Assembly: GCA_030620095.1 (NCBI GenBank)
Contig: JAUTXW010000203.1
Coordinates: forward strand, 542,501 to 606,500
Length of the DNA: 64,000 nt
From: Kuschelorhynchus macadamiae
Lineage: Eukaryota > Arthropoda > Insecta > Coleoptera > Curculionidae
Reading direction: 5' to 3'
The notes beneath the pieces were generated by a model. It was not told the DNA's origin. It was given only the letters and a program-made list of their open reading frames with translations, and did not search any database. This document shows positions 14,561-27,288 of the stretch, in pieces. The position numbers and the translations under genes are program-made. Position 1 is the stretch's first letter; each line of letters opens with the position of its first letter.

Positions 14561-14780
14561 TTGAAAAATGTTTAAGTGGTATAACATTCAAATTGTACAA
14601 GATTATATCTGTATCTCGAGTGGCTCTATTATTGTGACAAGATAGATATATTTGTATTTTTTAAAAATGTATATAAATATTCTCTTGATGCAATTTCTAG
14701 GCTAGGTTTGTTATTAATGTTTCGCTTTATGTTTTTTAATAAAAATTGTTGCTCAAAATGTATTAGAAATTTATTTACCA

Positions 14781-14830
<50 letters not shown>

Positions 14831-14951
14831 TATTCCCTTTATTATAATAATTATCTCATCTATACTTATTTTGTTTCTCTCTAAAAGAAAGTTATTGTTA
14901 TATTAAATCGATTTCTAAGATCTTTAAAATTTTGATAATTATTTTCATATA

Positions 14952-15004
<53 letters not shown>

Positions 15005-15037
15005 GACAGAATTATTGTAATAAAGGGAATATTAATC
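14781..15037. repeat. Small palindrome with two (TA)n tracts
   Basis: TATTCCCTTTATTATAATAA at 14830 is inverted as TTATTGTAATAAAGGGAATA at 15012. A TA tract lies outside the left arm (14781-14824) and another inside the right arm (14953-15002). Probably a small inverted-repeat element or the remains of one. Confidence 0.55.
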
Positions 15038-15039
15038 TT

Positions 15040-17110
15040 ACTGATATCAGCAATAATTATCATCAAACAAATCAGTCTTTTGAATTATGAAGATGAATTC
15101 AGAACTCTCTTGATATTAATAATTATGTAATTTGATGCCCGCATTCCGTATATAATATTAAGCTCTTAATTTTAGGTATACTGCGGGTCCCATTCATTTA
15201 AATGCTTTTTAATTTTGTATGTCATCTTTAATAAATAATGCGTAGTGCGTCCAGGATTTATTAAAAGATATTTTTCTTCGCTTTACGTGCTTAAAAATCC
15301 CTTGAATCTGGCATGAATGGAAATATTTGTAATTAAATGTGAAAAGTTGGGACCAATAACACTTTATTTACTTAGAAAAAAGTAGAGTGATGTATTCTAA
15401 AAGCAAAAGGCTCACTGCATCAGCTGAATGACAGGATGCAATACCTCATTGTTTTGTAGGAGTTATTACGGGATGGCACAGACTTTGTTAGGTGGTGTGG
15501 TCGATTTTAAAGAAAAACGTGTCTACATCTTGCGTCTTCCCATTCAGTCCGGTTGGAGGCCGGATAGAGGCTAGTTATCACGTAGAATGGATAGGGGGAG
15601 TTGGCGCAGATAGACACTTTTTAGTCGGTAGGTCACTGGATAAAGCCCAAACCCGTAACCTGAGAATTGACAGATCGAGAGTAGGGTGCGCGCCATGCAG
15701 GGGGTCGAAAGAGTGACCGTATACTGTGATAGAGTAAACATTAATAGTAAATAAAAAAAATGTATCAGATACTTTTTAAGAAAATCTGAGTTTATTTATA
15801 GTATCATTATAAATATGAAACCTAGTGACAGTTAAGGAACTTAGAAGTACTGAAAAATGATTTTTCAGAGCGACAAATATTTTTCCCAGAGCTGTATGAA
15901 CTGTTAGCTAAACCAAAGCTTTGCTGAACCCCCCAGTGCGTAAGTTGATAAGAAATGATTTAGCTAATTAATTGGTTTTAAAGCTTGTGATAAAAGTTAA
16001 CACGTATTGATTAGTGTAGAAAGAGTATTATTCAGGTTTTATTTAGAATCAATCAAAGCATTAAGAATTAAGGAGATAAAAAATACAATCTTTATCTCCG
16101 TTGTAGAAAAAGATCTCCGTTAGTTTAATTTAATTTAGTGGCGTCAGCTAATATAAATTCAAATTATACATGTACAACATTAGTTATATAAAGACTAAAA
16201 ATGAACCATAAAGTTATTTAAAAAATTGGAAACGTTCTATGACGTAAGACGTAATCAAATTATGTGATTTCAAGTATTAAATTTTTTCAACAACGGAAAT
16301 AGTGCAGTGTTACCGAGTTTTCATAAATATCTTATAATTATTTCAATATAAGCCCTCATACTGCCTCAAATTTAAACAGAACATTGAGAGACGAATTCAG
16401 TGATATGTAATACAAGGGGCTTACGAGTTAATATTTCTGATTTATTGATGAGTATCTTCGGAACATTTTATTTTTCTAGATGAATGTCTACGAAGTGCTT
16501 ACCAATACCAGATATATTTTCTCAATGAATGTCAAGTGTTAGTGACTACGAACCTTTTTTATACCCAAACTCCAGGCCAAAGATTATATTTAGGCGGCAG
16601 TTCGTTATCATCTATCTATCTATGTATATATATATATTTGTTGTTGATGCACTAACTGCTGATCTTAGGTTTCTTGATTATTGTCTTCCATACCGTTGGT
16701 AGTTTTAATGCGTCCATATTATTTTAATCATCTTTTTTTTTTATTTTCTATGGCTTCTTTTGACCCCCCCTCGAAATAAAATTCGCCACTGGAATTAGGA
16801 ACCTGAAATTTTACTAAAATTGCTGGCATGGCCAACTAAGAAAAATAAACCAAATTCCTATAACTATATTTTTTATCCGAGTTCAAAAATCTAAAAACTG
16901 ACGTTTAGAGAATTTTAAGCTTTATGGGAATATGTATAAAAATTGGGAGTTTTCATATAAAAAGCTACAGATAGCGCTATATTCGAGTAAACCAGAAGTA
17001 AACAAAATTTTCAAAGATAGGTAAAAATTTGGCAAATAGTGTCCCATATATGGACAGAAAATTTCAAACAGATACTTTAAAAAACAGAGGAAAAAGGAGG
17101 GCGTACATTA
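15040..17110. other. No recognisable gene; GC-richer patch at 15490-15720
   Basis: Mostly AT-rich unique-looking sequence. At 15490-15720 base composition rises (CCGGTTGGAGGCCGGATAG, GGTGCGCGCCATGCAGGGGG) and a 74-codon frame is open, without recognisable motif. TTGGCGCAGATAG at 15601 and CAGATCGAGAG near 15670 vaguely resemble A and B boxes of a tRNA-derived SINE, but the match is too weak to call. Confidence 0.35.
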
Positions 17111-17155
17111 GTCCGTGGTCAACCGGTCTACCGCCTTAACTATGTTTAGTATATA

Positions 17156-17245
<90 letters not shown>

Positions 17246-18043
17246 GGTTCGCCAAACTCAGTGGCGTATTAGAAGTATATGGAGAACGAGTAAAGATATT
17301 CACTTGAGATTTGGGCTAGGTTCGTAATAACTGGTGAACTATATTTCTAAAATATTTTGGAAGTTGCGGCGTTGCCAGCTCTATTGCAGACAGACAGTAA
17401 GTTTCTTTTCTTAAATACAACACCCTGTATATTATTACATTTTCAAATTCTATGAGCAATTCTGAGCATTTTTATGTAGTATTTCCTATACCTATTGTGA
17501 GAAGTTTTTGTAATAAAAATTATTTTCTAATTTTTAAGGGTCAAATCGGCTTCAATGTAAAACACAATATATTTTTAGAAAATTGCCCCGGAATTCTGAA
17601 ATGTTTATATGAGTTTCTAAACATGTAGGTTAGTTGACGAGAAGGTAATTTTTAATAAAAATGTATACAGGGTGTATAAAAATATAGTTTATTCGCGATT
17701 AGGTGTTCCTATACCTATCTCTAATGGGTAATGAATCAAGTGGCATTTAAAAGAAAAAATCGACGATTTTATTATTTTCTGGAAAGTAATCTATTTTAAA
17801 TAAGTAAACACTTTTGTCAAATAATGGTGAGTTATTTCTACGTATATCTATCTTAATGACTACTAAATGAAAATACGTTTGTTGAGAAAAGTCGATAATT
17901 TAATATTGGCAATATGTATTCACAAACGCTTTAGAAAAAAATTAACAATACTACCGAATAAAACAATATTACAAAACTATAGCTAACAATAGAACTGTCC
18001 CAAAATAAATTGTTAGTAACTGAACTGCTTACAGTGTCCTCCA

Positions 18044-18764
18044 TTAACTCTGAGGCATTCCAGAACTTGTGTCATTACATGACTCGATGCTTTTTGAGTC
18101 TCTACAGTGGAAAATGCCAGCGGTGCTTCTCTGGTCCGATTTAGGAGTTTCTCTTTTGTTTCTACTGGCGTCTGCTAAACTATCCCTGCCCCAAAGATGG
18201 AAGTCGAGAGGGATAAGGTCTGGAGACCTAGGTGGCAAATCCATTGTCTTCTAATATTTGTAGTAAGTTCCGCACTTAATTCGTTTCTACAGTGAGCCGG
18301 TGCCCCATCTAATTGATAACACCAGTTACGGAGTAAGGCCAATGGTATCTCATCGAGAAAAAAAATATTTCCAAATATTTTTGAGAATTTAAATTTTCAT
18401 CTGGGCCTGGGCCAATATAAAATTATAATTATGCATTCTATGTTTGTACAAAATTCTTTTCACAGATTTGTAAGAAATTCCTAAATCTTTCTCTGCGCTA
18501 TTAATCGATGCGTGTGGGTATGCATGGAAATAAGACAAAACAGTAATTTCCTTATCCTCGTTACCTGATAGAGCTTTAACTTGAACTCTAACGTTATTTT
18601 AGTGTCTGTAATTCTCCTCTATTCTTTTAAACTCTTTCTCATTCACTGGAACAGAATCCTGATAAAGTTGATCAGTTCGACATGTTCTTGACATTATTTT
18701 ATCACATTGGCAAAGTACATAAAACAGATTTAGAATTTCTACACTTGAATAAGAATTTGCCATT
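18044..18764 (-). pseudogene. DDE transposase pseudogene of element D
   Basis: Reads leftward from an ATG at 18764: MANSYSSVEILNLFYVLCQC, then an Asp/Glu-rich segment and the HTH-like KDLGISYKSVKRILYKHRMH. The C-terminal stretch (18044-18244) begins DLPPRSPDLIPLDFHLWG, the block just before the third catalytic position. The segment carrying the first two catalytic blocks is largely deleted: the HTH is followed within about 200 bp by a degraded form of the second Asp block (RWGTGSL-like text). At about 720 bp it is well below the roughly 1 kb expected for the family. Confidence 0.82.
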
Positions 18765-19194
18765 TTAAATTAGTGAGTTTTTGACACCTATGCATATTGA
18801 CAACAAAAGTTACATGTTTGGTTTCCGGGAAGATGACAGGCGTGCACTGCCTACTAGTTAAAAAAATAATCTTTCGTTTAACAAGAAAATATTCGTGTTT
18901 CTACTAAATAGCGTTTAATTAATTAATAATCAGCGATAGGTAGTATATGCAAATACCATTGAAAAATTTTTGAATGCAATAAAAACATTCATCGTGAGTA
19001 TTGTTTTATTCGGCAGGATCGTTAATTTTTTTTCTAAAGCGTTTGCAAGTACATATTGTAAGTATTAAATTATCATCGATTTTTCTCAACAAAACTATTT
19101 TCATTTAATTATCATTAAAATAGATATACGTAGAAATAACTCGCCATTATTTAATAAAAGTGTTTACTTCTCTATAAAATATATATCAATTTTT

Positions 19195-19481
19195 TTCTTT
19201 TATATGCCACTTAATTATATATAAGAGATATATATATATCATATATATATATATATCCATTTAAAAAAATCGAGTTATGAACATATATATATTTTTATAT
19301 ATAACTTTTTATTAAAAATATATATATATAATATATATAATAAAAATATATATATATATAAAAATAGAAAATAATTATATATATATATATATAAAAAATA
19401 TAGTTTATATATAATATATATATATATATATGAAAATATTTTATAGTTCACCACTTATTATATCAAATCTCGAATGAATAT

Positions 19482-19560
<79 letters not shown>
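19195..19560. repeat. TA-riddled right arm of element D
   Basis: When this stretch is read inverted against 17290-17770, blocks that are already A/T match (AATTATTTTCTA, TAATAAAAA, AAGTGGCAT, AAAAGAAAAAA). The intervening GC-containing blocks are replaced by TA runs of 8-24 bp. Pure (TA)n follows at 19488-19558. Confidence 0.7.
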
Positions 19561-19562
<2 letters not shown>

Positions 19563-19590
19563 AATATAGTTAAGGGGGTAGACATTATGC

Positions 19591-20560
19591 GTGATCAGCC
19601 TGTACAGATGGTGGATACGTCTAACTACAATGACTCGACAGCATTTTATAGGTTGCCATTAACACGGCTTTTCACAGGCGCACCTTTATAAATGAAAGTA
19701 TCGAAATCCCACTTCCCAGGTGTCCAATAAATTTTCTCAAATCACGCCGCGCCGGGTGGACGCCAAGGTCGAGGAGACCCCCAACGGGGGTTTGTTGACC
19801 CCTCACTCTATTACGGTGTTTAATCGCATTAATTATGTTAGTTTTAATGCCGTAGTGACATCATAAAGTAGGGCGTGCGAGATAAAAATACCTCCGCTGA
19901 ATTATAAGCATTAATATTAGAATCTAATCGAATATTTTTAATACAGCTTTAAAGCAAATTCTGGTTAACGTTATAAATGATATATTTCTTTCCCTTTAAA
20001 AAAGCTCTAAAATATTTGAATGAAGTTTGTAAATAAGTAATCTATTCTTTATTGTTTGAGTAAGAACTCGGGTAATATTTTTAAGGTTCCAAACTAATTT
20101 TGTGTAAATTTATCTTCGCCTATACAGGATCTTAGTTTCTATATAAAAAATCATATATACTCAAACTTACATATACCCGTGCAATTATAAGCTAGAGCAA
20201 GTTTTTCCAAAACAGAAATTCAAACATTATGATCAATTCTTAGTGCTACATCCAGGGTGGGCATTTTAAATGGAACGGGAATAAGATTTATCTAAAATCC
20301 TGAAATAGGTACCCAAAGATTTTTTATGGGCTTCGTTTTTGTTATATAAACAAATACTGGGGCCCCAAAGGGTTGCGCGGCCCTAAGCAATTTTTTTTTC
20401 AAATTGGAAGACACTTTTGTGGCAGCTTTTTTGAATGCTTATTGAAAAAGAAATTTGCCATTAATATTTTTTTTGACGTCTGTCAAACCATGTATCAGAA
20501 ATTTGTTAAAAACCAATTTTTTAATATAATAATATTAATAATAACAATAAAACTGAAATT
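19591..20560. other. No recognisable gene; GC-rich patch
   Basis: Contains a short GC-rich patch at 19744-19805 (CACGCCGCGCCGGGTGGAC, GAGACCCCCAACGGGGG, which can form a small hairpin) and a 76-codon frame at 20373-20603 without motif. CCAGGGTGGGCATTTTAAAT at 20251 resembles a mariner-type terminus and may be the outer end of the 20.6-22.3 kb element. A block ending TCTACCCCCTTAACT recurs at 32707. Confidence 0.4.
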
Positions 20561-20583
20561 TTACCTTTCTAGTGTAAAAATTG

Positions 20584-22326
20584 TTAAAAATATGCCCCAT
20601 TAAATTGTTGGCACAGACCCAAATGATGGTAGAATTCTTCCCTTACCCGTTCCAAAACTTCTAGCGCGATAAAACGCAACTCTGCTCTAATTCTTGCCTT
20701 CAAATCTTCTACATTTTCAGGTCTGGTTACATATATCGTTCTTTTTAAATCACTCCATAAGAAATAATCTAAGGGTGTCATATCCGGGGATCGGGGCGGT
20801 CACTATAAATCCTCGCCGTCCTATCCACCTATTTGGAAATGCACAAACATTTAAGAACTCTCTTACATTTCTTGCAAAGAGGGGAGGGGCCCAATCCTGT
20901 TGAAAAAATATCCTTGGATCTAGATTTCCATTATTAGGGAATATTGTTTGCAGTTGTGGTTTTAAAAATGTTTGGAGAACATTTAAATAGAGGTCTCCAT
21001 TTAAGTTGTTCTGAAAAAAGAATGGACCAATTATTCTGTCTCCTATTATTCTAGCCCAAACATTCTCTTTCCCTTTACGCTGTGAGTGACATGTAACAAT
21101 CCAATGAGGATTTTCGTCTGCATAATAACGGGCAATTTTGACGATTAACCTAAAATGGAGGTTAGTTAATAGGACTTAATAGGTTTGGAGCTCTGATTCC
21201 CAAAGTTGTCGAAATCAAACCGAATGGTCGATTTCGTCTTGCATAGGCTCCTTGTCAACGAAAAAAGCATTTGGAGGTGCTCGAGGTGTAAATAGGGATG
21301 AACTTACAATAATTGCAACAATTCATGAATATATGACATTTTACCTTACCTATTTGAAGCCAAATGTTAATCAAAACAATACATCACATCTTATCAGAAC
21401 ATCAGGTTAATCCCAATCATTAACAACATTATTTACGTTTCATTTTTAAAATTTTGGAAGTTGATATTTTTTCTTTGATTTGTTTTGTCAAAATAAAAAT
21501 ATTCGTTTGATTTGGGTATGAATTTTAAGAAAGCTAAAATTGTTGCTTTGTTTTCGTCCATCAAAATACTCACAATGTGTGAATTAATATTGCCCTAGTT
21601 TTTGTAATAAACAAAAAAATACAAATCAATCGTTTTACTAAAGTAATAAATAAAATTATAATGCAACGAACCGTTCTACAAAAAAAACCTACTGTCGGCT
21701 GTGAAAAAAACACATTTGACGTTACACAGTTTAGTACACTGCAAAAAAATCGTCAAATGATTTACAGGACAAAAAGTTTGCGAAACTCTGGTTTAGAGGT
21801 TCAAGACTTTGCCCAATGATTGCCTAGAATAAGGGTTAAATTCTTTTGAAACATAAATATATTTCTGTTTATCTGTCAAACTTACTTGACTCTCTAAAGT
21901 AAACGTGGCTTCGTCAGAAAAAAGTATCCAATCTATTTCACTTTGTCGGTTGTCCAATGTGGCCATCATGACTTCGCAAAATTCTACCCTTCTATCTAAA
22001 TCATCCTCCCATAACTCTTGTACTGGCTGCATTTTAAATGGTTTTATGCCAGCAGATTTTGTGATCTTTAACACTGTTTTATAATCAATATTGTGGTCAA
22101 AAGATAATTGCCTTGCTGGTGTAATTGGGTTTTCTTGAGAACTCAAAAGGATATCTAATTTAGTCTCATCTGATACTTTTGGGGTTCTTTTTCGAGGAAC
22201 ATATTTTACATGACCCAAATCTATAAATTGGTTTTCAAATTTGCTAACTGTACTTCGCGACAAAAGAGGTAAATCTGGATGACATTCAGGAAACAAGGCA
22301 GCAACTTCTTTTTGACGTCTTTTCAT
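20584..22326 (-). pseudogene. DDE transposase pseudogene E, interrupted
   Basis: The N-terminal part (21793-22326) starts MKRRQKEVAALFPECHPDLP and carries the HTH, LSSQENPITPARQLSFDHNI, and the first catalytic block WILFSDEATFTLESQVS with its Asp and Glu intact. After about 600 bp of unrelated sequence the gene resumes at about 21140 with DENPHWIVTCHSQRKGKENV, IIGDRIIGPFFFQNNLNG and FFQQDWAPPLFARNVREFLN (second Asp block; Trp where Gly is usual). It then reads NRWIGRRG, PDMTPLDYFLWSDLKRT and a stop at 20584. One frameshift lies near 20790. Motif order matches the other DUF4817-associated transposases here, but sequence divergence indicates another family. Confidence 0.83.
21175..21790. other. 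Insertion inside transposase E
   Basis: About 600 bp separating the two halves of transposase E. It is AT-rich, lacks a coding frame, and has no obvious inverted termini. A subterminal pair (TTGACGTTACACAGTTTAG at 21717 and CAAATGATTTACAGG at 21755) is suggestive only. It could be a MITE, or a deletion joined to foreign sequence. Confidence 0.45.
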
Positions 22327-22339
22327 TATATGTTTACTT

Positions 22340-24000
22340 GCTTGCTTTTTTGAGACACCTTGTATACATTAAAGTATAAGCATATGAAAAAGCAGATCAA
22401 ATCAAACAACTTTTGTTTTAAAACATTTTTTTCTAATATCAAAAATAACCGAAATATTTCCATTTAAATAGTTATTTGGATGATTTTACTAATGTGTAAA
22501 GAATTTTTAACGAAGGAAGTTTTTTAGGTAGAGCTTATTTTTTATTTGTATCTTTATTTTATTTAAATAAATTTTAATTTTCTATTGAAAATAGAAGAAA
22601 TAATTTAAAAGTACCAAATAAGTTAATAGCTTCTAATATTTTTGCTTGATTTTTTGCAAAAGTAGTTTTTTTTGATATTGATAACTGAAACAGTAGTTTT
22701 TGATCATTATTTTTTAAACAATTTATTAAGCGGCCGTATTGGATTCGCACCAAAATATCACTAGTCCATCCCCAATATCACACTTGATTGTCCTTCAAAA
22801 TTTGAAAACAATTCGAAAAGTATTTTTTGGTTATGAATCAATTTTTGAGGCAAATTTAGGCAAAGTTAATCGGGTAAGTCAGACAAACAGACTGACCTAG
22901 AAAAATAGGATAAAATATTTTTCGGCATCTAAGGACCCTGAAAATTGAACTAAAAACCTAGAATTGCTGAAAAGGATAAAGTGATTCTTTATGAAGAAAA
23001 AATTTTACTTGTCATCTCTGTCAGTTTTATCTGTCCATTTCAGTTTTAAATTAAAAAGTTTAAAATGCTCGTAATTAGTGAAATTTTAAGTTAAAAATGT
23101 TTGTAGGGTGTAACACGTAATTTGTGGAACTAATGGATATTTTTAAGCGACTTCAAAAAATGAAGGAGGTTATCAATTTGACCCTTCGTTTTTTTTATGT
23201 ATGAACATTACTCCGCGATGATTTAACCAATTTTGATGAAATCTTCAGGGAATATTCAGGATATTGCCGGAGTGAAAAAATGTACGAAGTATATATTGCG
23301 TTCACCATTTAATCAGGAAAAAAATGTATGTTACATATGCTCCGAACCTAGTAGCTATCTGTTAAATCTTGGCCAACACAAGTGCTTATTATAATGCATT
23401 TTCATAATTTCAATTAGAACAAGTTATATGGCTGTTATTGCAATTTTTTTCATTATTTAGTAATAGCTGTAAGGTTGTCAGAATGTTGCGCCACTGGCAT
23501 TGACTTCTATGTTAAAATTAAAATGAAGCAAGGGTGAACTCCGTGTCGCGTCACGCTTTGTTGTCACGATCCAAAATACGCGTAATACTTAAAATATGTG
23601 TTCATGTAGATACATTGTTTAACAAGCGTTGTTGTTGTTTTTTTTTCTTTGTCTTGGGGGGATTAAATTACAGCTTTTTTAATCAGTGAAAAAGAATTAC
23701 AATAGATTTTTTGTTAAGTGTTGATTTTTATTTGAACATTTCCCCCCACAATGACTATGAGTGGCCAATTAAATGATTTTAAGTTTGGTTTGTAGGTTTT
23801 TTCATTGTATAAGTACAAGATTTGTGTATATATTTGAACGAGACCTTTAGACTGTACCGACCGAATTTGTTAAAGAGATAAACAAATGACAATCGCGAAT
23901 TAACAAATCAGTATCGCCTTTATTATTAAATGACGCATACTTATTTATATTTTTAGTTCTTTTGTTTTTGAAATATATAACATTGTCAGTTTAGTTTCAT
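22340..24000. other. No recognisable gene
   Basis: A mariner-type terminus-like sequence (GACACCTTGTATACATTAAA) at 22353 probably closes the element holding transposase E. The rest is AT-rich, with short blocks such as ACTCCGCGATGATTTAACCA (23211) typical of dispersed insect repeats. Confidence 0.4.
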
Positions 24001-24009
24001 CTATGAGTA

Positions 24010-24480
24010 GACCACGAAGGTCCAAAATCTAAGTACTAGGACACTGTAGTTGCCTTAAGTGAAGAGGGAGAAAGTTTATTCATGCAGGATTTAAAGACTT
24101 TCTGGTTAGGGTATTTTATAATCGCAACACTCTAGGAATAAAAGAACGAACACAGTGGATAGTGCTTTGTCTTTGCTATTGGGTGTTGAAGGGATGTATG
24201 TAGGTAGATGCTCGTATCTCCCTTGAAGAAACGAGTAAGAAGTAATGGATGATAATCCTCGGAACATAATCCATGGTAGTATCTGTAGCACAAAGACAGA
24301 TCGCCCACAATTCGACGATGCTCTAGTGAGGCAAGTTTCCTTGAAATGTTTGGATCATCAATTAGGCGGACAGCCCTTCTTTGTATAAAGTCAAGAATGT
24401 TAAGGATTGAAGGAGAAATAAAAATACCCTCCCGTACACTTTCGATTATCTGCGAAAGGTATCGCCTGGGCTGGATAACA
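24010..24480 (-). pseudogene. C-terminal remnant of a non-LTR retrotransposon ORF2
   Basis: On the minus strand, rightmost first, the translation reads IISPSILNILDFIQRR-like text, then AVRLIDDPNISRKLASLEHR, RIVGDLSLCYRYYHGLCSED and HPLLLTRFFKGD. This is the region after the RT palm common to Jockey/RTE-like LINEs in insects (RAVRLI...LEHRR.VGDLSLFYRYYHG). One stop (near 24135) and the missing RT make it a remnant. The 5' side ends near 24500. Confidence 0.75.
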
Positions 24481-24616
24481 GTTTTTTCATGTTGGGTTAG
24501 GTCAGCTTTTAGTAATTTTTATTTAATTGGCTGTCAACAAACATGTTTGTACTAAACAAATATGAATTTCAACGTTATTTATACGTATAGGGTTGCTGCT
24601 TAAAAATGAACTTCTA

Positions 24617-26457
24617 CACTGTGAGCCAAAGTAAGTTGGACACTGTTTTGACCTGTTATACTTTTTTGTTTGTTTATGGATTTTAATGATTTTTGAATAT
24701 CTTTGGCTTTGATATGTTTTAAAACTGGTTTTAGAAATATTGTACAATATCGGACTTATAAAAAGAAATCCAAGGCTCGTTGCAAAAAATTAGTTTGACT
24801 TAGAATAAATATTGTACTAGTTTTAGATAGTATAATGAACGTAAATACTCTAGCTAATAATTTTATTATTTAATAAAAAGGTATAACATAATTATTAATA
24901 TTTTTGAGTTGTGATGTTTGTTGAAACTGCCCCTCTGCAAAATTTAGGGTGTTACTTGATATGTCATAATTTTAAGCGAGCATTTCTGGATCGATTTTAA
25001 GGGAAAAAGTTCAGACAGACATGTGTCCTAAAAGGTCTGGTTTTCAAGATACAGAGTGTCAACATTTTCTTAGAAAATCGGTATTTTATTAATATTTCGT
25101 AAATCCTCCTCCTAAAGGCGTATGCCTGATTCAATTTGAAAATGAAATGTTCATATACACATGTGTTTTAAACTAAAATGTCATGTACTTTCAAAAAATT
25201 TTATGGAACTGGAAAAAAGAACGGGAACACCCCGGTTTCTGCTGGTTTTTGGTAGTTTAATTTTTGTCTTCAAGATACAAAAAAAAATAGAAAATCCAAA
25301 AAGTGATATTTTTAGCTGCTTAACCCCTTCAAGCCCATATTGCCATAGGTGGTAACAAATGCTAGAATGACACAAGGAGCTGGAATAATGTTGTGGTTGA
25401 GCATATAAGCATATCCTACATGACAATCATAATTAAATTTTGATTGTCGTCAAATTGTGGGGATTTAGCTAGGCTCAGCTGTTTTTTATATGTCACTGCT
25501 TTTTTTTTCGCGAAAAACCACGTAAATATGTTTTATATCAAAAATATTTATATGAAAACGAATAAATATAATTCATTGTATTTGCATTATTTTAAAGTTA
25601 AGCCTAAGGGCCTAATATTTTCATATGTACATTCTATTTTCTTACAAAAATGCTTTTTCAACTTAATAGAATAATAAAAATCACAAAAATCACTTAATAA
25701 AAAAAAAGGCAATTTTTTTACCAAATCTGGGATAATACTGCTAATTCAGATAACTGAGCTGGACTTAAAATTAATCTGAAAAAAATATAAAATTCAGAAA
25801 GTCAGTGGCGTACATTTTTTTATAATTGATATTTGTTATTGTACCCCACGGGACGCCACTGGACTTCATAATTATCATCTAACTAGTGCTAAATTAGTCG
25901 CTTATAATGACAAACATTACTGCCAAATTTCAACAGAATCGGCAAAGGATCTTTGAAATATTAATAAAATATCGATTTTCTAAAAAAATACCAGACCTTA
26001 AGTACCAGACGTTTTAGGATACATGTCTATTTGAACTTTTCCACTTAGAATCGATCCAGGAATGCGCGCTTAAAATTATGACATACCAAGTAACACCCTA
26101 AATTTTGCTGAGGAGCACTTTCAGCAAATATCACGAGTCAAAAATATTAATTAATATGTTACACCTTTTTATTAAATAATGAAATTAATAGTGGGGTATT
26201 TTCGTCCATTACACTATCTAAAACTAGTACAATATTTATTCTAAGTCAAACTCATTTTTTTTGCAACGAGTCTAAATTATTCCGTTTTGGATTTCTTGTT
26301 ATTAAGTCTGGTCCTGTCCAATATTTCTAAAATCTATTGAAGCACGAGTTTTGAAACATATCAGAGCTAAATATATCCAAAAATCATTAAAATCCATAAA
26401 CAAACAAAAATCTTATAACTGGTCGAAGTAATGGCCAACTTAATTTGGCCCACAGTG
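24617..26457. mobile_element. Long-TIR Tc1-type element F, no transposase
   Basis: Left end CACTGTGAGCCAAAGTAAGT follows a TA at 24615. The right end is the inverted CTTAATTTGGCCCACAGTG at 26457. The arms of about 480 bp (24617-25100 and 25965-26457) match well inverted, for example ATTCTAAGTCAAACTCATTT with its complement at 24790. The CACTGTGRGCCAAA start fits Tc1-family ends rather than the ACAGGGTG group. The interior of about 860 bp has only short frames (25161-25426) and no transposase motifs. A small AGTGGCGT/ACGCCACT inverted pair lies at 25803-25861. Confidence 0.8.
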
Positions 26458-26544
26458 ATATCTTTTAAAATGTTACTCTCTGAAAAATATGAAATTGCAT
26501 TTATAATCAATATATTTGAACAATGTATATTTTATTACATTTAT

Positions 26545-26632
26545 TGCTAAAAATCATTAAAATCCATAAACAAACAAAGTTAGTTATAACAGGTCAAAGT
26601 AATGTCCAACTTAATTTGGCCCACAGCCCCCC
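26545..26632 (+). repeat. Second copy of element F right terminus
   Basis: AAATCATTAAAATCCATAAA, then GGTCAAAGTAATGTCCAACT and TTGGCCCACAG repeat 26373-26455 in direct orientation about 170 bp downstream. Either a tandem partial duplication or a second element of the same family with a truncated body. Confidence 0.8.
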
Positions 26633-26639
26633 TGCAGAA

Positions 26640-27288
26640 AAACACCAATAACGTTTTTCGTTAATATGTCTTCGATTTTGTAGGTCTATGTCCTTCAGAC
26701 TTTCTTTTTAATAACGCCATTTCTGATACCAGGAGTAGACCAACTCATATTTTGCCCGTGATTTTTCGGATAAAAGACTGGAAATTACGCCGGTAGCGAC
26801 TTTTTTGATGTCGGATGAAAGATCTGAATCGCTCATGTTGAAAAAGTATGAAGCTCGTTCCGAACTTTGTGACAAATTACAAAAGACCTCCTAAATAAAA
26901 CCCAACTGTGTCGTCTTTCAGTAGAGTTGGAATACATCGAATTATTTTCACGGAGCTCAAATCCTTCATGACTAGAGTTGCCAGTCCTCGGAAACCTCTA
27001 ACCTATAATCCTACTTATCTCTTTAAAACATAACGAGCTCTAACCGCTAGTTTATGGTAAGCGACAAAAGCAAATTTTACCAGAGAATTCTTTGCATAAT
27101 TTTTTCCTACAAATTGACATTAAAGTGAATTTGTTGTATACAATAACTATTTGTAAGTCTAAAAATTACATTATTTAAAAAATGTATCTCACCTACTAAC
27201 TTGTAGGATAATATAATGTAACAAACTCTTTCTGAAAAATTACCTTTTTGTCTTTCACGATTAATTGACGAAAAAGATTTGAAAATTT
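26640..27288. other. No recognisable gene
   Basis: Non-coding looking sequence between element F and the tail of the minus-strand LINE. Nothing recognised. Confidence 0.4.

Larger units (their letters stand above)
17128..19590. mobile_element. Long-TIR mariner-type element D
   Basis: The left terminus after a TA tract (17150-17241) is TACAGGGTTCGCC. Inverted matches include GATATTCACTTGAGATTTG (17298) with 19464-19482, AACACTTTTGTCAAATAATG (17807) with 19145-19165, and CTAAAGCGTTTGC-type text at 17920 and 19032. Outside the TA tracts the inverted symmetry continues: CTACCGCCTTAACTATGTTT (17130) with AATATAGTTAAGGGGGTAG (19563-19581). The interior encodes one broken minus-strand transposase. 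The right arm is heavily altered by TA tracts. Confidence 0.8.

Noticed and set aside
15490..15720. Possible tRNA-derived SINE or small gene in the GC-richer patch
   Set aside because: A/B-box-like matches are weak, there is no tRNA fold, tail or target duplication, and the 74-codon frame has no motif.
25803..25861. AGTGGCGT/ACGCCACT pair as a separate micro-transposon
   Set aside because: Only 8 bp of inverted match over 59 bp and no target duplication; likely a chance hairpin.
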